Of a DNA stretch of 64,000 nt, positions 17,475 through 24,563 are shown in pieces. The stretch comes from Sinomonas albida (GTDB taxonomy: Bacteria > Actinomycetota > Actinomycetes > Actinomycetales > Micrococcaceae). The notes below the pieces were generated by a model, which was given only the letters and a program-made list of their open reading frames with translations, searched no databases and was not told where the DNA came from. The position numbers and the translations under genes were made by a program. The stretch spans positions 124,001 through 188,000 of the forward strand of contig NZ_SWDW01000007.1 in NCBI RefSeq assembly GCF_004919045.1, in the 5' to 3' direction. Numbering within the stretch: position 1 is the stretch's first letter; the number at the start of each line of letters is the position of its first letter.

Positions 17475-18189
17475 GGCGTCGGATCTCCTCGCGCAGGCGG
17501 GCGGTGATGTCGGCCGTCAAGGTGGCGGCAGCAGCGGCGTCGTCCTTTACGGCGCCCGGCACCTCCCACTCGCTCACCACGCGGCCCGGGCGGGAGGAGA
17601 GCAGGAGGACGCGCTGGCCGAGGCGCACTGCCTCGCGCACGTTGTGCGTGACGAAGATGATGGTGCGGCCGGTCTCGCGCCAGATCCGCGTGAGCTCTTC
17701 GTGGAGGAGGTCGCGCGTGATGGCGTCGAGGGCCGCGAACGGCTCGTCCATGAGGAGGACCTCCCGGTCCTGGCTCAGCGCGCGGGCGAGAGCGACGCGC
17801 TGGCGCATGCCGCCCGAGAGCTCGTGCGGGCGCTTGTCCGCGGCTTCGCCGAGGTGGACGAGGTCGAGCAGCTCGGACGCACGGACCCGCCGCTCGGTCT
17901 TGGCGAGCCCGCGCAGCTTGAGCGCGAGCTCGATGTTGCCACGGGCCGTGAGCCACGGGTACAGCGCCGCGTCCTGGAACATGAACGCCGCGCCGTCGGC
18001 GGGGACCTCGAGCGCCCCGGCAGTGGGTCGCTCAAGGCCCGCGATGATGTTCAGGAGGGTCGACTTGCCGCAGCCCGAGGCGCCCAGCAGGGCCACGAAC
18101 TCGCCCGAACGGATGGTCGCGTTGACGCCGTCGAGGACGGGGGCACCGTCGCCGAAGCGCTTGCCGAGGTTCTCGAGCAGAACGGTCAT
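17464..18189 (-). CDS. ABC transporter ATPase (SsuB/TauB-like)
   Basis: ATP-binding subunit of 241 aa. Walker A GASGCGKST at 36-44, Q-loop VPADGAAFMFQDAALYPWLT, signature LSGGMRQRVALARAL, Walker B VLLMDEPFAALD, and switch His in IIFVTHNVREA. It energises the adjacent permease. Eight bases separate its start from the stop of the binding-protein gene upstream. The FMFQD and NVREA features fit the nitrate/sulfonate/taurine subclass. Confidence 0.9.
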   Translation of the reverse strand: MTVLLENLGKRFGDGAPVLDGVNATIRSGEFVALLGASGCGKSTLLNIIAGLERPTAGALEVPADGAAFMFQDAALYPWLTARGNIELALKLRGLAKTERRVRASELLDLVHLGEAADKRPHELSGGMRQRVALARALSQDREVLLMDEPFAALDAITRDLLHEELTRIWRETGRTIIFVTHNVREAVRLGQRVLLLSSRPGRVVSEWEVPGAVKDDAAAAATLTADITARLREEIRRHGK

Positions 18190-18197
18190 GGTCGCTC

Positions 18198-19403
18198 CTA
18201 GTCCTGGCCCAGTCCCGCGGCGCTGACCTTGGGCTGGCCCGAGACTCGGTTGAGGGTAGTCAGGTCGAAGAGGCCGTGGAGGTCCGCCGTCTTCGTGACG
18301 CCCACGTCAACCCCGTCCTGCAGCAGCTTCGGGTAGGCCCCGGCGAGCGGGTCCGTGGAGAACGTGATGTTGGCGAGGGCGCGGTCGATGACGTCGTTGG
18401 GGAGTTCCTGCCCCGCGGCCGCCTTGAGCCCGTCGTTGACTGCCTTTTCCTTCTCCGCTTGGGTGGCCTTGTTGAGCCAGTTCACGGCCGCGACGTCGCC
18501 CTTCACGAGCGCCTCAACTGTCTGCGGGTGCTCGGCGGCGAACTTCTTGTTCACGATGAGGATCGTCGTCGGGAAGAGCCCGGGCTTGCCCGTCTGCGAG
18601 CCGTCCCACAGGGACTTCTCGTCCACCAGCACGTGGGCCCCGGCCTGGAGCACGAGCCGGGAGGCCCACGGCTCGGGCAGCCACGCGCCGTCGAGCTTGC
18701 CGCTTTGGAAGAGCTTGAGTGTCTGCGCGTTGTCCGTGGGGTTGATCGTGACGTCGCCCGCGCCGTTCGGCGTGGTCTTGAAGCCCTGCTTGGCGAGCCA
18801 GGCGCGGAGCGCGACATCTTGGGTGCCTCCGAGCTGCGGGCTTGCGAGGGTCTTGCCCTTGAGCTGGTCGGCGGAAGTGATCTCGGGCTTCACCACGAGC
18901 TGCGCGCCGCCCGCCGCCGCCCCGGCGATCACCGAGATCGACTCGCCGTGGCTCTGCACGAAGGAGTTGATGGCCGGGTTGGGGCCAAGGTACGCGGCAT
19001 CGATCGCGCCCGCGTTGAGGGCCTCGATGGCGGCCAGCCCTGCGTTGAAAATCTGCGTCGTGAGGCTGTTCGTGCCCGCCGCCTTGAGCGAATCGGCGAT
19101 GAGGCCCTGCCCCACTCCGATCAGCGCGGGGGCGTGGGTCACGTTGCCGAAGTAGCCGAGCTTGAGCTGGGCCGCAGGGGTTCCGGTCTGTGCGACGGCG
19201 GACTGGCTGGGCTGGCTTGCGGTCTGGTTCGCGTTCGCCGTCGCCAGCGCGGCGCCTGCGGCGAGGAGGACGACGACGGCGGCACCGAGGCCGATCTTGA
19301 GGCCGCGGCCACGCTTGGCGCTGGCGGCGTCCGTTTCAGCGGTGATGCGGACGCTCTTCTGCCCGGTATCGGCCTGCGTGTCCGGGGTGGGGCTCTTGGT
19401 CAT
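18198..19403 (-). CDS. ABC substrate-binding protein (SsuA-like, sulfonate/nitrate type)
   Basis: Extracytoplasmic solute receptor of 401 aa. A 37-residue basic cytoplasmic head precedes one hydrophobic segment (about 38-58, IGLGAAVVVLLAAGAALATA). No lipobox cysteine follows, so it looks membrane-anchored rather than a lipoprotein. The mature part shows the NMT1/SsuA pattern: LKLGYFGNVTHAPALIGVGQ, AGAIDAAYLGPNPAINSFV, LKGKTLASPQLGGTQDVALR, LDGAWLPEPWASRLV. The start is ATG at 19403 with AGGA 6 nt upstream. First gene of the second half of the sulfur cluster. Confidence 0.88.
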   Translation of the reverse strand: MTKSPTPDTQADTGQKSVRITAETDAASAKRGRGLKIGLGAAVVVLLAAGAALATANANQTASQPSQSAVAQTGTPAAQLKLGYFGNVTHAPALIGVGQGLIADSLKAAGTNSLTTQIFNAGLAAIEALNAGAIDAAYLGPNPAINSFVQSHGESISVIAGAAAGGAQLVVKPEITSADQLKGKTLASPQLGGTQDVALRAWLAKQGFKTTPNGAGDVTINPTDNAQTLKLFQSGKLDGAWLPEPWASRLVLQAGAHVLVDEKSLWDGSQTGKPGLFPTTILIVNKKFAAEHPQTVEALVKGDVAAVNWLNKATQAEKEKAVNDGLKAAAGQELPNDVIDRALANITFSTDPLAGAYPKLLQDGVDVGVTKTADLHGLFDLTTLNRVSGQPKVSAAGLGQD

Positions 19404-19626
19404 GGGGAGTCCTGGGGGTGCGGTTCTCGCTGGAGAAGGGTCGGAAGGTCGGGTGGGGCCTAGCGACGGGCCCGACATCGGGGCATTCGCCCCTCGGCTC
19501 GGGTGATGCCTCTGCGGAACATGTCTTCCAGCGTAGGGAGGGGGTTTCGGCGCCCCAAGGCTCCGGTCACGGTCGTTCACGGTGCGTCACGCGGCGTCAC
19601 ACAGGGACGGGAGCCACACTGGAGCC

Positions 19627-20259
19627 GTGGAACCGATCACCGCGGACCGGCTGACGATCCTCCCGGCCAACGAGGCGACGGCCGAGGATCTTGGGGCCGT
19701 CTTCGGCGTGGCCGACTACCCGTTCAAGTGCCAGTGCCAACGTTTCAAGACTGGCGGCCCCGACTGGAACCCGCTCCCCCTCGAGGCCCGCGTCGAGGCG
19801 CTCCGAGAACAGACGGCGTGCGGACAGCCTTCGGCGCCCCGCACGAGCGGGCTCGTCGCATACCTCGACGGCGAGCCGGTGGGCTGGTGCGCCGTCGAGC
19901 CCCGCCCGGCGTACCCGATGATGCCGAGGGGCCGCCTGCAGCTCGCGGCCCGCGGCGAGGACGCGAACGACGACGGCGTGTGGGCCGTGACGTGCTTCGT
20001 CACCCGCAAGGGCTACCGCCGGCGCGGGATCACGTACGCCCTCGCGGCGGCGAGCGTACCGTTTGCCCGCGAGCGCGGCGCCCGAGCGCTCGAGGCGTAC
20101 CCCATGATCACGCATCCGGGGGTCGAGATCACGTGGGGCGAGCTGCACGTGGGCAGCCGGCAGGTGTTCGACGACGCCGGCTTCACCGAGGTCGCGCACC
20201 CGACGCCGCGCCGCGTGATCATGCGGCTTGAGATGGACGCTTTCGAATATTTCGTCTAG
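19627..20259 (+). CDS. GNAT family N-acetyltransferase
   Basis: Acetyltransferase-fold protein of 210 aa. The acetyl-CoA loop is seen as VTCFVTRKGYRRRGITYALA (motif A, R-R-x-G-[IT]) at about 123-142, preceded by the strand VGWCAVEPRPAYPMM. The N-terminal part contains a Cys pair (FKCQCQRF). The start is GTG at 19627 directly after ACTGGAGCC. It lies on the strand opposite to the flanking sulfur genes and 23 bp before the antitoxin gene. Substrate unknown. Confidence 0.82.
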   Translation: MEPITADRLTILPANEATAEDLGAVFGVADYPFKCQCQRFKTGGPDWNPLPLEARVEALREQTACGQPSAPRTSGLVAYLDGEPVGWCAVEPRPAYPMMPRGRLQLAARGEDANDDGVWAVTCFVTRKGYRRRGITYALAAASVPFARERGARALEAYPMITHPGVEITWGELHVGSRQVFDDAGFTEVAHPTPRRVIMRLEMDAFEYFV

Positions 20260-20282
20260 CGTGGTCTCTGGAGGAACCGACC

Positions 20283-20771
20283 ATGACAAGCACCGACTTT
20301 TCGTCCAAGCACACTTACGTCCCAACCCTTGAAAACTCAGCGGAGGTCGAGGCATTCGCGCGCATCATCGCCGGACTGCAGGGGCCGCCGACGGATGGGC
20401 CGAAGCTCGTGGGTCCCGACGGCACCGAGACATCGATTCCGCACGACATTTTCGAGGCCCTCGTCTTCGTTGCCCAAGCCCTCTCGGCCGGCAAGGGCGT
20501 AACCGTCGCGCCAACCGACAGCCAGCTCACTACGCAACAGGCTGCGGACTTCCTGGGGATCTCACGCCCAACGTTCGTCAAACTGCTCGAAGACGGCCAG
20601 ATCCCCTTCACCAAGGTCGGGAGGCATCGGCGCGTCCTCCTCGCCGACGTGGCGGCATACGATGAGCGATCCCGCCGAGAAAGGCGGGACACGCTTGCCA
20701 ACCTTTCGCGGGAGGCCATGGCGGACGGTCTACTCGAGAGCACTCTCGATGCGGACCACGAGATGAGATAG
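20283..20771 (+). CDS. Antitoxin with excisionase-type helix-turn-helix
   Basis: Protein of 162 aa. Residues 80-130 form an excisionase/MerR-type DNA-binding fold (LTTQQAADFLGISRPTFVKL then LEDGQIPFTKVGRHRRVLLA), followed by a charged helix DERSRRERRDTLANLSREAM that probably contacts the toxin. SD-like TGGAGGA precedes the ATG. One base separates its stop from the toxin start, the classical antitoxin-first order. Codons here use more A/T at third positions than the neighbouring sulfur genes, which suggests recent acquisition. Confidence 0.88.
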   Translation: MTSTDFSSKHTYVPTLENSAEVEAFARIIAGLQGPPTDGPKLVGPDGTETSIPHDIFEALVFVAQALSAGKGVTVAPTDSQLTTQQAADFLGISRPTFVKLLEDGQIPFTKVGRHRRVLLADVAAYDERSRRERRDTLANLSREAMADGLLESTLDADHEMR

Positions 20772-20772
20772 C

Positions 20773-21351
20773 GTGGCTTTCCCTGTCGTGCTCGACACCT
20801 GCACACTCTTTCCCATCGCACTGGCCGATCTGCTCCTGAGGCTCGCGGAAGCCCGCACGTTCCGTCCCCTCTGGTCCTCAGAGATCCTTTGGGAACTCGA
20901 ACGGAATCTGGTTGAAAAAGGAAAGGCGACTCCCGTTGCCGCGCGTCGACGGGTATCTGCGATGCGACAGGCCTTCCCAGACGCGCTAGTTGAAAACTAT
21001 GAGGACCTCGTCGCGGCCATGGACTGCGATCCCAAAGACCGCCACGTCATGGCCGCAGCAGTCCGTTCGAACGCCGAACTCATCGTGACATTCAACTTGA
21101 GAGACTTCCCCATCCCCGCGCTGCGGGACTACGACCTTGAAGCGATCTCGCCTGACGATTTCCTCCTGGACCAACTCGATCTCTTCCCGGAGTCCACTCT
21201 GGGCTGCATTCGCCAGCAGTCGGCCGACTACGAGAATCCCGACGTCACCGTTGATGAAATCATTCGACACCTAGAGAAACTCGGACTTCCGCTCTTCTCG
21301 GCAACGCTCCGCGAGGAGTTCAGGGACGGCGCCCGCCACCTCGGGAGGTGA
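20773..21351 (+). CDS. PIN-domain toxin (VapC-like ribonuclease)
   Basis: Protein of 192 aa with the PIN acidic set: D8 in VVLDTCTL, E38-type in LWELERNLVEKG, D in CDPKDRHVMAAAVRSNAELI, and TFNLRDFP. These residues coordinate Mg/Mn for RNA cleavage. The C-terminal 60 residues after the PIN fold are an extension (LEKLGLPLFSATLREEF) common in this branch. The start is GTG at 20773. Paired with the helix-turn-helix antitoxin; the pair lies between cysN and the transporter genes, on the opposite strand. Confidence 0.88.
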   Translation: MAFPVVLDTCTLFPIALADLLLRLAEARTFRPLWSSEILWELERNLVEKGKATPVAARRRVSAMRQAFPDALVENYEDLVAAMDCDPKDRHVMAAAVRSNAELIVTFNLRDFPIPALRDYDLEAISPDDFLLDQLDLFPESTLGCIRQQSADYENPDVTVDEIIRHLEKLGLPLFSATLREEFRDGARHLGR

Positions 21352-21362
21352 CGGGCGCCGTC
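21325..21362. repeat. 38-nt perfect hairpin spanning the PIN toxin stop codon
   Basis: An outer 11-bp stem (GACGGCGCCCG with its complement at 21352-21362) encloses an inner 6-bp stem CACCTC/GAGGTG with a 2-nt loop. The toxin stop TGA lies inside. It separates the toxin from the convergent cysN gene. No U-tract, so REP-like element or factor-assisted terminator. Confidence 0.6.
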
Positions 21363-21400
21363 GTCGTTCGCTTGGCAGGCGGGGCCCGCGGAAGGTGGGG

Positions 21401-22771
21401 CTAGATCCAGTACCGCTCGGCCTCGGAGTCGCCGGGGTGCTCGCGGACCATGCCGGCCGCGAGCGTCGCGCCGTCCTGCGCGTCGATGACGAGGAACGCG
21501 CCCGTGCGCCGGTGCGTCGCGTAGGGTTCGAGCGGGAGGGGCGCGGCGAGCCGGAGCTGGGCCTGGCCGATGTCGTTGAGCTCGAGGCCCGACGCCGGCG
21601 TGACCTGGAACGTGTCGAGGTCCAGCTTGCCCGACACCGAACGCACCAAAGCCCGCACCGTGGACGTCCCGTGCTTGACGATCACCTTCGCGCCCTCGCG
21701 GAGCGGCTTCGTCGAGAGCCAGCAGAGCGAGCCGTAGAGATCGGCCGTGCTCTCGGGGAGCGTCCCGGCGGCCGCGATCGTGTCGCCGCGCGCCACGTCG
21801 AACTCGTCCGCGAGGCGCAGCGCGACGGACAGCGGCGCGGCGGCCTCCTCGAGCGAGCGACCGGCGACGTCGATGCCCACCACTGTCGTATCGCGCGGAG
21901 CTTGGCCCGGGGTCACCACGGAGACGCGGTCCCCGACGCGCACAATGCCTTCCGTCACCTGGCCCGCGTACGCACGGTAGTCGCGGAACTCGCCCTCGGC
22001 GAGACCGGGCGCGAGCGCGCCCTGCGGCCGGATGACCGTCTGGACGGGGAAGCGGAACGCCTCTTGGGCATCGTCAAGCTCGTCCGTGCCCGGCAGCGTT
22101 TCGAGCAGCTCGATGAGAGTGGGGCCGGTGTACCACGGGGTGCGGTCCGAGCGGTCTACCACGTTGTCGCCGTCGAGCGCCGATACCGGGATGGCGACCG
22201 CCTCTCTCAGGCCCAGCTCGTGCGCCACCCGCGCGACATCCGCCGAGATGGTGGAGAAGACCGACTCGGAGAAGTCCACGAGGTCGATCTTGTTGACCGC
22301 GACCACGACGTGCGGCGCGCGCAGGAGCGCCGCGACGGAGAGGTGTCGGCGGGTCTGCTCGAGCACGCCCTTGCGCGCGTCGATGAGCAGCACCACGGCA
22401 TCGGCCGTGGACGCGCCGGTGACCGTGTTCTTCGTGTACTGCACGTGGCCCGGGCAGTCCGCGAGGATGAACGTGCGGCGGTCGGTCGCGAAGTACCGGT
22501 AGGCGACGTCGATCGTGATGCCCTGCTCGCGCTCGGCGCGCAGGCCGTCGGTGAGCAGCGCGAGGTCGAGCCCGCCTTTTTCCCCGCCGAAGCCGCGCGC
22601 CTCGGACGTCCGGGCCACGGCGTCGAGCTGGTCGGCGAGGATCGCTTTGGAGTCGTGCAGGAGGCGGCCCACGAGGGTCGACTTGCCGTCGTCGACGGAG
22701 CCGGCGGTCGCGAATCGGAAGAGCGTGCCCTGCTCGAGGGTTGGCTGCTCGAGTGTTGCTTCAGCAGTCAT
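21401..22771 (-). CDS. cysN: Sulfate adenylyltransferase, large GTPase subunit
   Basis: Regulatory GTPase of 456 aa that drives ATP sulfurylase with CysD to make APS from sulfate. G1 GSVDDGKST at 24-32, G3 DCPGHVQYTKN, G4 VAVNKIDLVD; then two EF-Tu-like beta-barrel domains. It ends without an APS kinase (CysC) domain, which agrees with the APS-type reductase upstream. The ATG overlaps the cysD stop by one base (TGATG). Last gene of the sir-cysH-cysD-cysN run. Confidence 0.95.
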   Translation of the reverse strand: MTAEATLEQPTLEQGTLFRFATAGSVDDGKSTLVGRLLHDSKAILADQLDAVARTSEARGFGGEKGGLDLALLTDGLRAEREQGITIDVAYRYFATDRRTFILADCPGHVQYTKNTVTGASTADAVVLLIDARKGVLEQTRRHLSVAALLRAPHVVVAVNKIDLVDFSESVFSTISADVARVAHELGLREAVAIPVSALDGDNVVDRSDRTPWYTGPTLIELLETLPGTDELDDAQEAFRFPVQTVIRPQGALAPGLAEGEFRDYRAYAGQVTEGIVRVGDRVSVVTPGQAPRDTTVVGIDVAGRSLEEAAAPLSVALRLADEFDVARGDTIAAAGTLPESTADLYGSLCWLSTKPLREGAKVIVKHGTSTVRALVRSVSGKLDLDTFQVTPASGLELNDIGQAQLRLAAPLPLEPYATHRRTGAFLVIDAQDGATLAAGMVREHPGDSEAERYWI

Positions 22772-23829
22772 CAGAAGTACCCGTCCTTCTTGCGGTCTTC
22801 CATCGCCGCCTCGGAAATCCTGTCGTCGGCGCGGGTCGCCCCGCGCTCGGTGAGGGTCGACGCGGCGACCTCGCGCACCACGTCGCCCACCGTGAAGGCG
22901 TCCGAGAGCACGGCGCCCGTGCAGGACATGTCACCGACCGTGCGGTAGCGCACGGTGCGGACGACGACGTCCTCCTCCTCACGCGGCAAGCTCACCTCGC
23001 CGACGGCGCGCCACATGCCGTCGCGCTGGAACACGTCCCGCTCGTGGGCGTAGTAGATGCTCGGCAGCTCGATGCCCTCGCGCTCGATGTAGCGCCAGAT
23101 GTCGAGCTCGGTCCAGTTGCTGATCGGGAACGCGCGGACGTGCTGGCCCACGGTGTGCCGCCCGTTGTAGAGGTTCCAGAGCTCTGGGCGCTGGTTGCGC
23201 GGGTCCCACTGGCCGAACTCGTCGCGGAGCGAGAGGATGCGCTCCTTCGCGCGGGCCTTGTCCTCGTCGCGGCGGCCGCCGCCGAAGACGGCGTCGAACT
23301 TGTTGGCCGCAATGGTGTCGAGAAGTGGCACGGTCTGGAGCGGGTTCCGCGTGCCGTCGGCGCGCTCCTGAAGCTCGCCGCGGTCGATGTACTCCTGGAC
23401 GGACCCCACCACGAGGCGCAGCCCCAGGCGCGCGACCGTGCGGTCGCGGAAATCGAGGACCTCCGGGAAGTTGTGACCCGTGTCGACGTGCAGCACGGGG
23501 AACGGGATCTTCCCCGGCCAGAAGGCCTTGGCCGCGAGGTGCAGCATGACCACGGAGTCCTTGCCGCCCGAGAACAGCATGGCCGGACGCTCGAACTCGG
23601 CGACGACCTCGCGGATGATGTGGATCGACTCGGCCTCGAGCGCGTCGAGGAGGCCTAGGTGCTCGGCTTCGGCTTGACCGGACGATGCCGTCCCCGCCCC
23701 TTCGCGGGACGGCGTTGCCGCAAGCGGCAATCCGTCCCGCTCAGGCAGGCCCGATGCCACTCCCGGGGCGGCATTGCCCGCTCCAGCCTCGGTGTGCACG
23801 CTCTGGGTCTCTTCTACTCGAGTGCTCAT
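22771..23829 (-). CDS. cysD: Sulfate adenylyltransferase, small catalytic subunit
   Basis: PP-loop ATP sulfurylase subunit of 352 aa. Pyrophosphate motif FSGGKDSVVML at about 86-96, then HVDTGHNFPEVLDFRD and GGGRRDEDKARAKERI; C-terminal RISEAAMEDRKKDGYF is the CysD hallmark. The first 54 residues are an Ala/Gly/Ser-rich extension absent from typical CysD (about 300 aa); part of it (residues 30-42) is encoded by a palindromic element. The ATG at 23829 overlaps the cysH stop (ATGA). A start after the extension is not supported by a ribosome site. Confidence 0.93.
   Translation of the reverse strand: MSTRVEETQSVHTEAGAGNAAPGVASGLPERDGLPLAATPSREGAGTASSGQAEAEHLGLLDALEAESIHIIREVVAEFERPAMLFSGGKDSVVMLHLAAKAFWPGKIPFPVLHVDTGHNFPEVLDFRDRTVARLGLRLVVGSVQEYIDRGELQERADGTRNPLQTVPLLDTIAANKFDAVFGGGRRDEDKARAKERILSLRDEFGQWDPRNQRPELWNLYNGRHTVGQHVRAFPISNWTELDIWRYIEREGIELPSIYYAHERDVFQRDGMWRAVGEVSLPREEEDVVVRTVRYRTVGDMSCTGAVLSDAFTVGDVVREVAASTLTERGATRADDRISEAAMEDRKKDGYF
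23687..23740. repeat. Palindromic element inserted in frame in cysD
   Basis: GCGGGACGG at 23704-23712 pairs perfectly with CCGTCCCGC at 23732-23740, enclosing a second perfect stem TTGCCGC/GCGGCAA (23715-23730). A third arm, GCCGTCCC at 23687-23694, can pair instead with GGGACGGC at 23706-23713, giving two mutually exclusive folds. It encodes the low-complexity region GLPLAATPSREGAG of CysD. Confidence 0.75.
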
Positions 23830-24563
23830 ACGTGGAGTCCGCATTCTGTCTTGTCGGTGCCGGACCAGCGGCCGGCTCGGGGGTCCTCTCCGGGGGCTAC
23901 GGCGCGGGTACACGGCGCGCAGCCGATCGAGAGGAACCCCTGGGCAAGGAGGGGATTGACGGGCAGCAGGTTGTCCTCGGAGTACTGGACGAGCTGGTCG
24001 AAGGTCCACGCCGCGAGGGGGTTGACCTTGACGAGGCCGTTCTTCTCGTCGAACGTCACGAGCGGGGTGTTGGTGCGGGTGGGCGCCTCGTCGCGGCGCA
24101 CGCCCGTGAACCACAGCTCGTAGCCCGCGAGCGAGCGATGCAGCGGCTCGACCTTCCGCAGCGCACAGCATCGGCCGGGATCACGGGCAAAGAGGTCCTT
24201 GCCCTCGGATGCGTCCTGCTCGGCGACCGTCTGGTGCGGGAGCACGTCGACGATGTTGACGCGCAGGTTCTCGGCGACCTCGTTGCGAGTCTGGTAGGTC
24301 TCCGGGAAGTGGTACCCCGTGTCGAGAAACAGCACGTCGACGCCGGGCAGTTGCTCGGCAACGACGGCGGGCAGCACCGCGTCGGCCATGGAACAGGCGA
24401 CGGCGGCAGCCCCCGTGGCAAAATTCTTCGCCACCCAGGCGATCACCTCGTCCGCCGACGCATCCCAGCCGAGCTCGGCGGCCCCGGACTCGGCGAGGGC
24501 GCGCAGCTCCGCGGCCGGACGCTTGGCGGGCTTGATCTGGACGTCCTGCTGAGTCGTGGTCAC
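23826..24563 (-). CDS. cysH: Assimilatory adenylylsulfate (APS) reductase
   Basis: PP-loop reductase of 245 aa converting APS to sulfite. It carries the four iron-sulfur cysteines of the APS-reducing type, C132-C133 (GRCCALRKVEPL) and C215-x2-C218 (SIGCAPCTR), and the catalytic cysteine C241 in KTECGLH. PAPS-type enzymes lack the CC/CxxC set, so this enzyme uses APS directly. The start is GTG at 24563, overlapping the sulfite reductase stop (GTGA), and its own stop overlaps cysD: the operon is translationally coupled throughout. Confidence 0.94.
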   Translation of the reverse strand: MTTTQQDVQIKPAKRPAAELRALAESGAAELGWDASADEVIAWVAKNFATGAAAVACSMADAVLPAVVAEQLPGVDVLFLDTGYHFPETYQTRNEVAENLRVNIVDVLPHQTVAEQDASEGKDLFARDPGRCCALRKVEPLHRSLAGYELWFTGVRRDEAPTRTNTPLVTFDEKNGLVKVNPLAAWTFDQLVQYSEDNLLPVNPLLAQGFLSIGCAPCTRAVAPGEDPRAGRWSGTDKTECGLHV

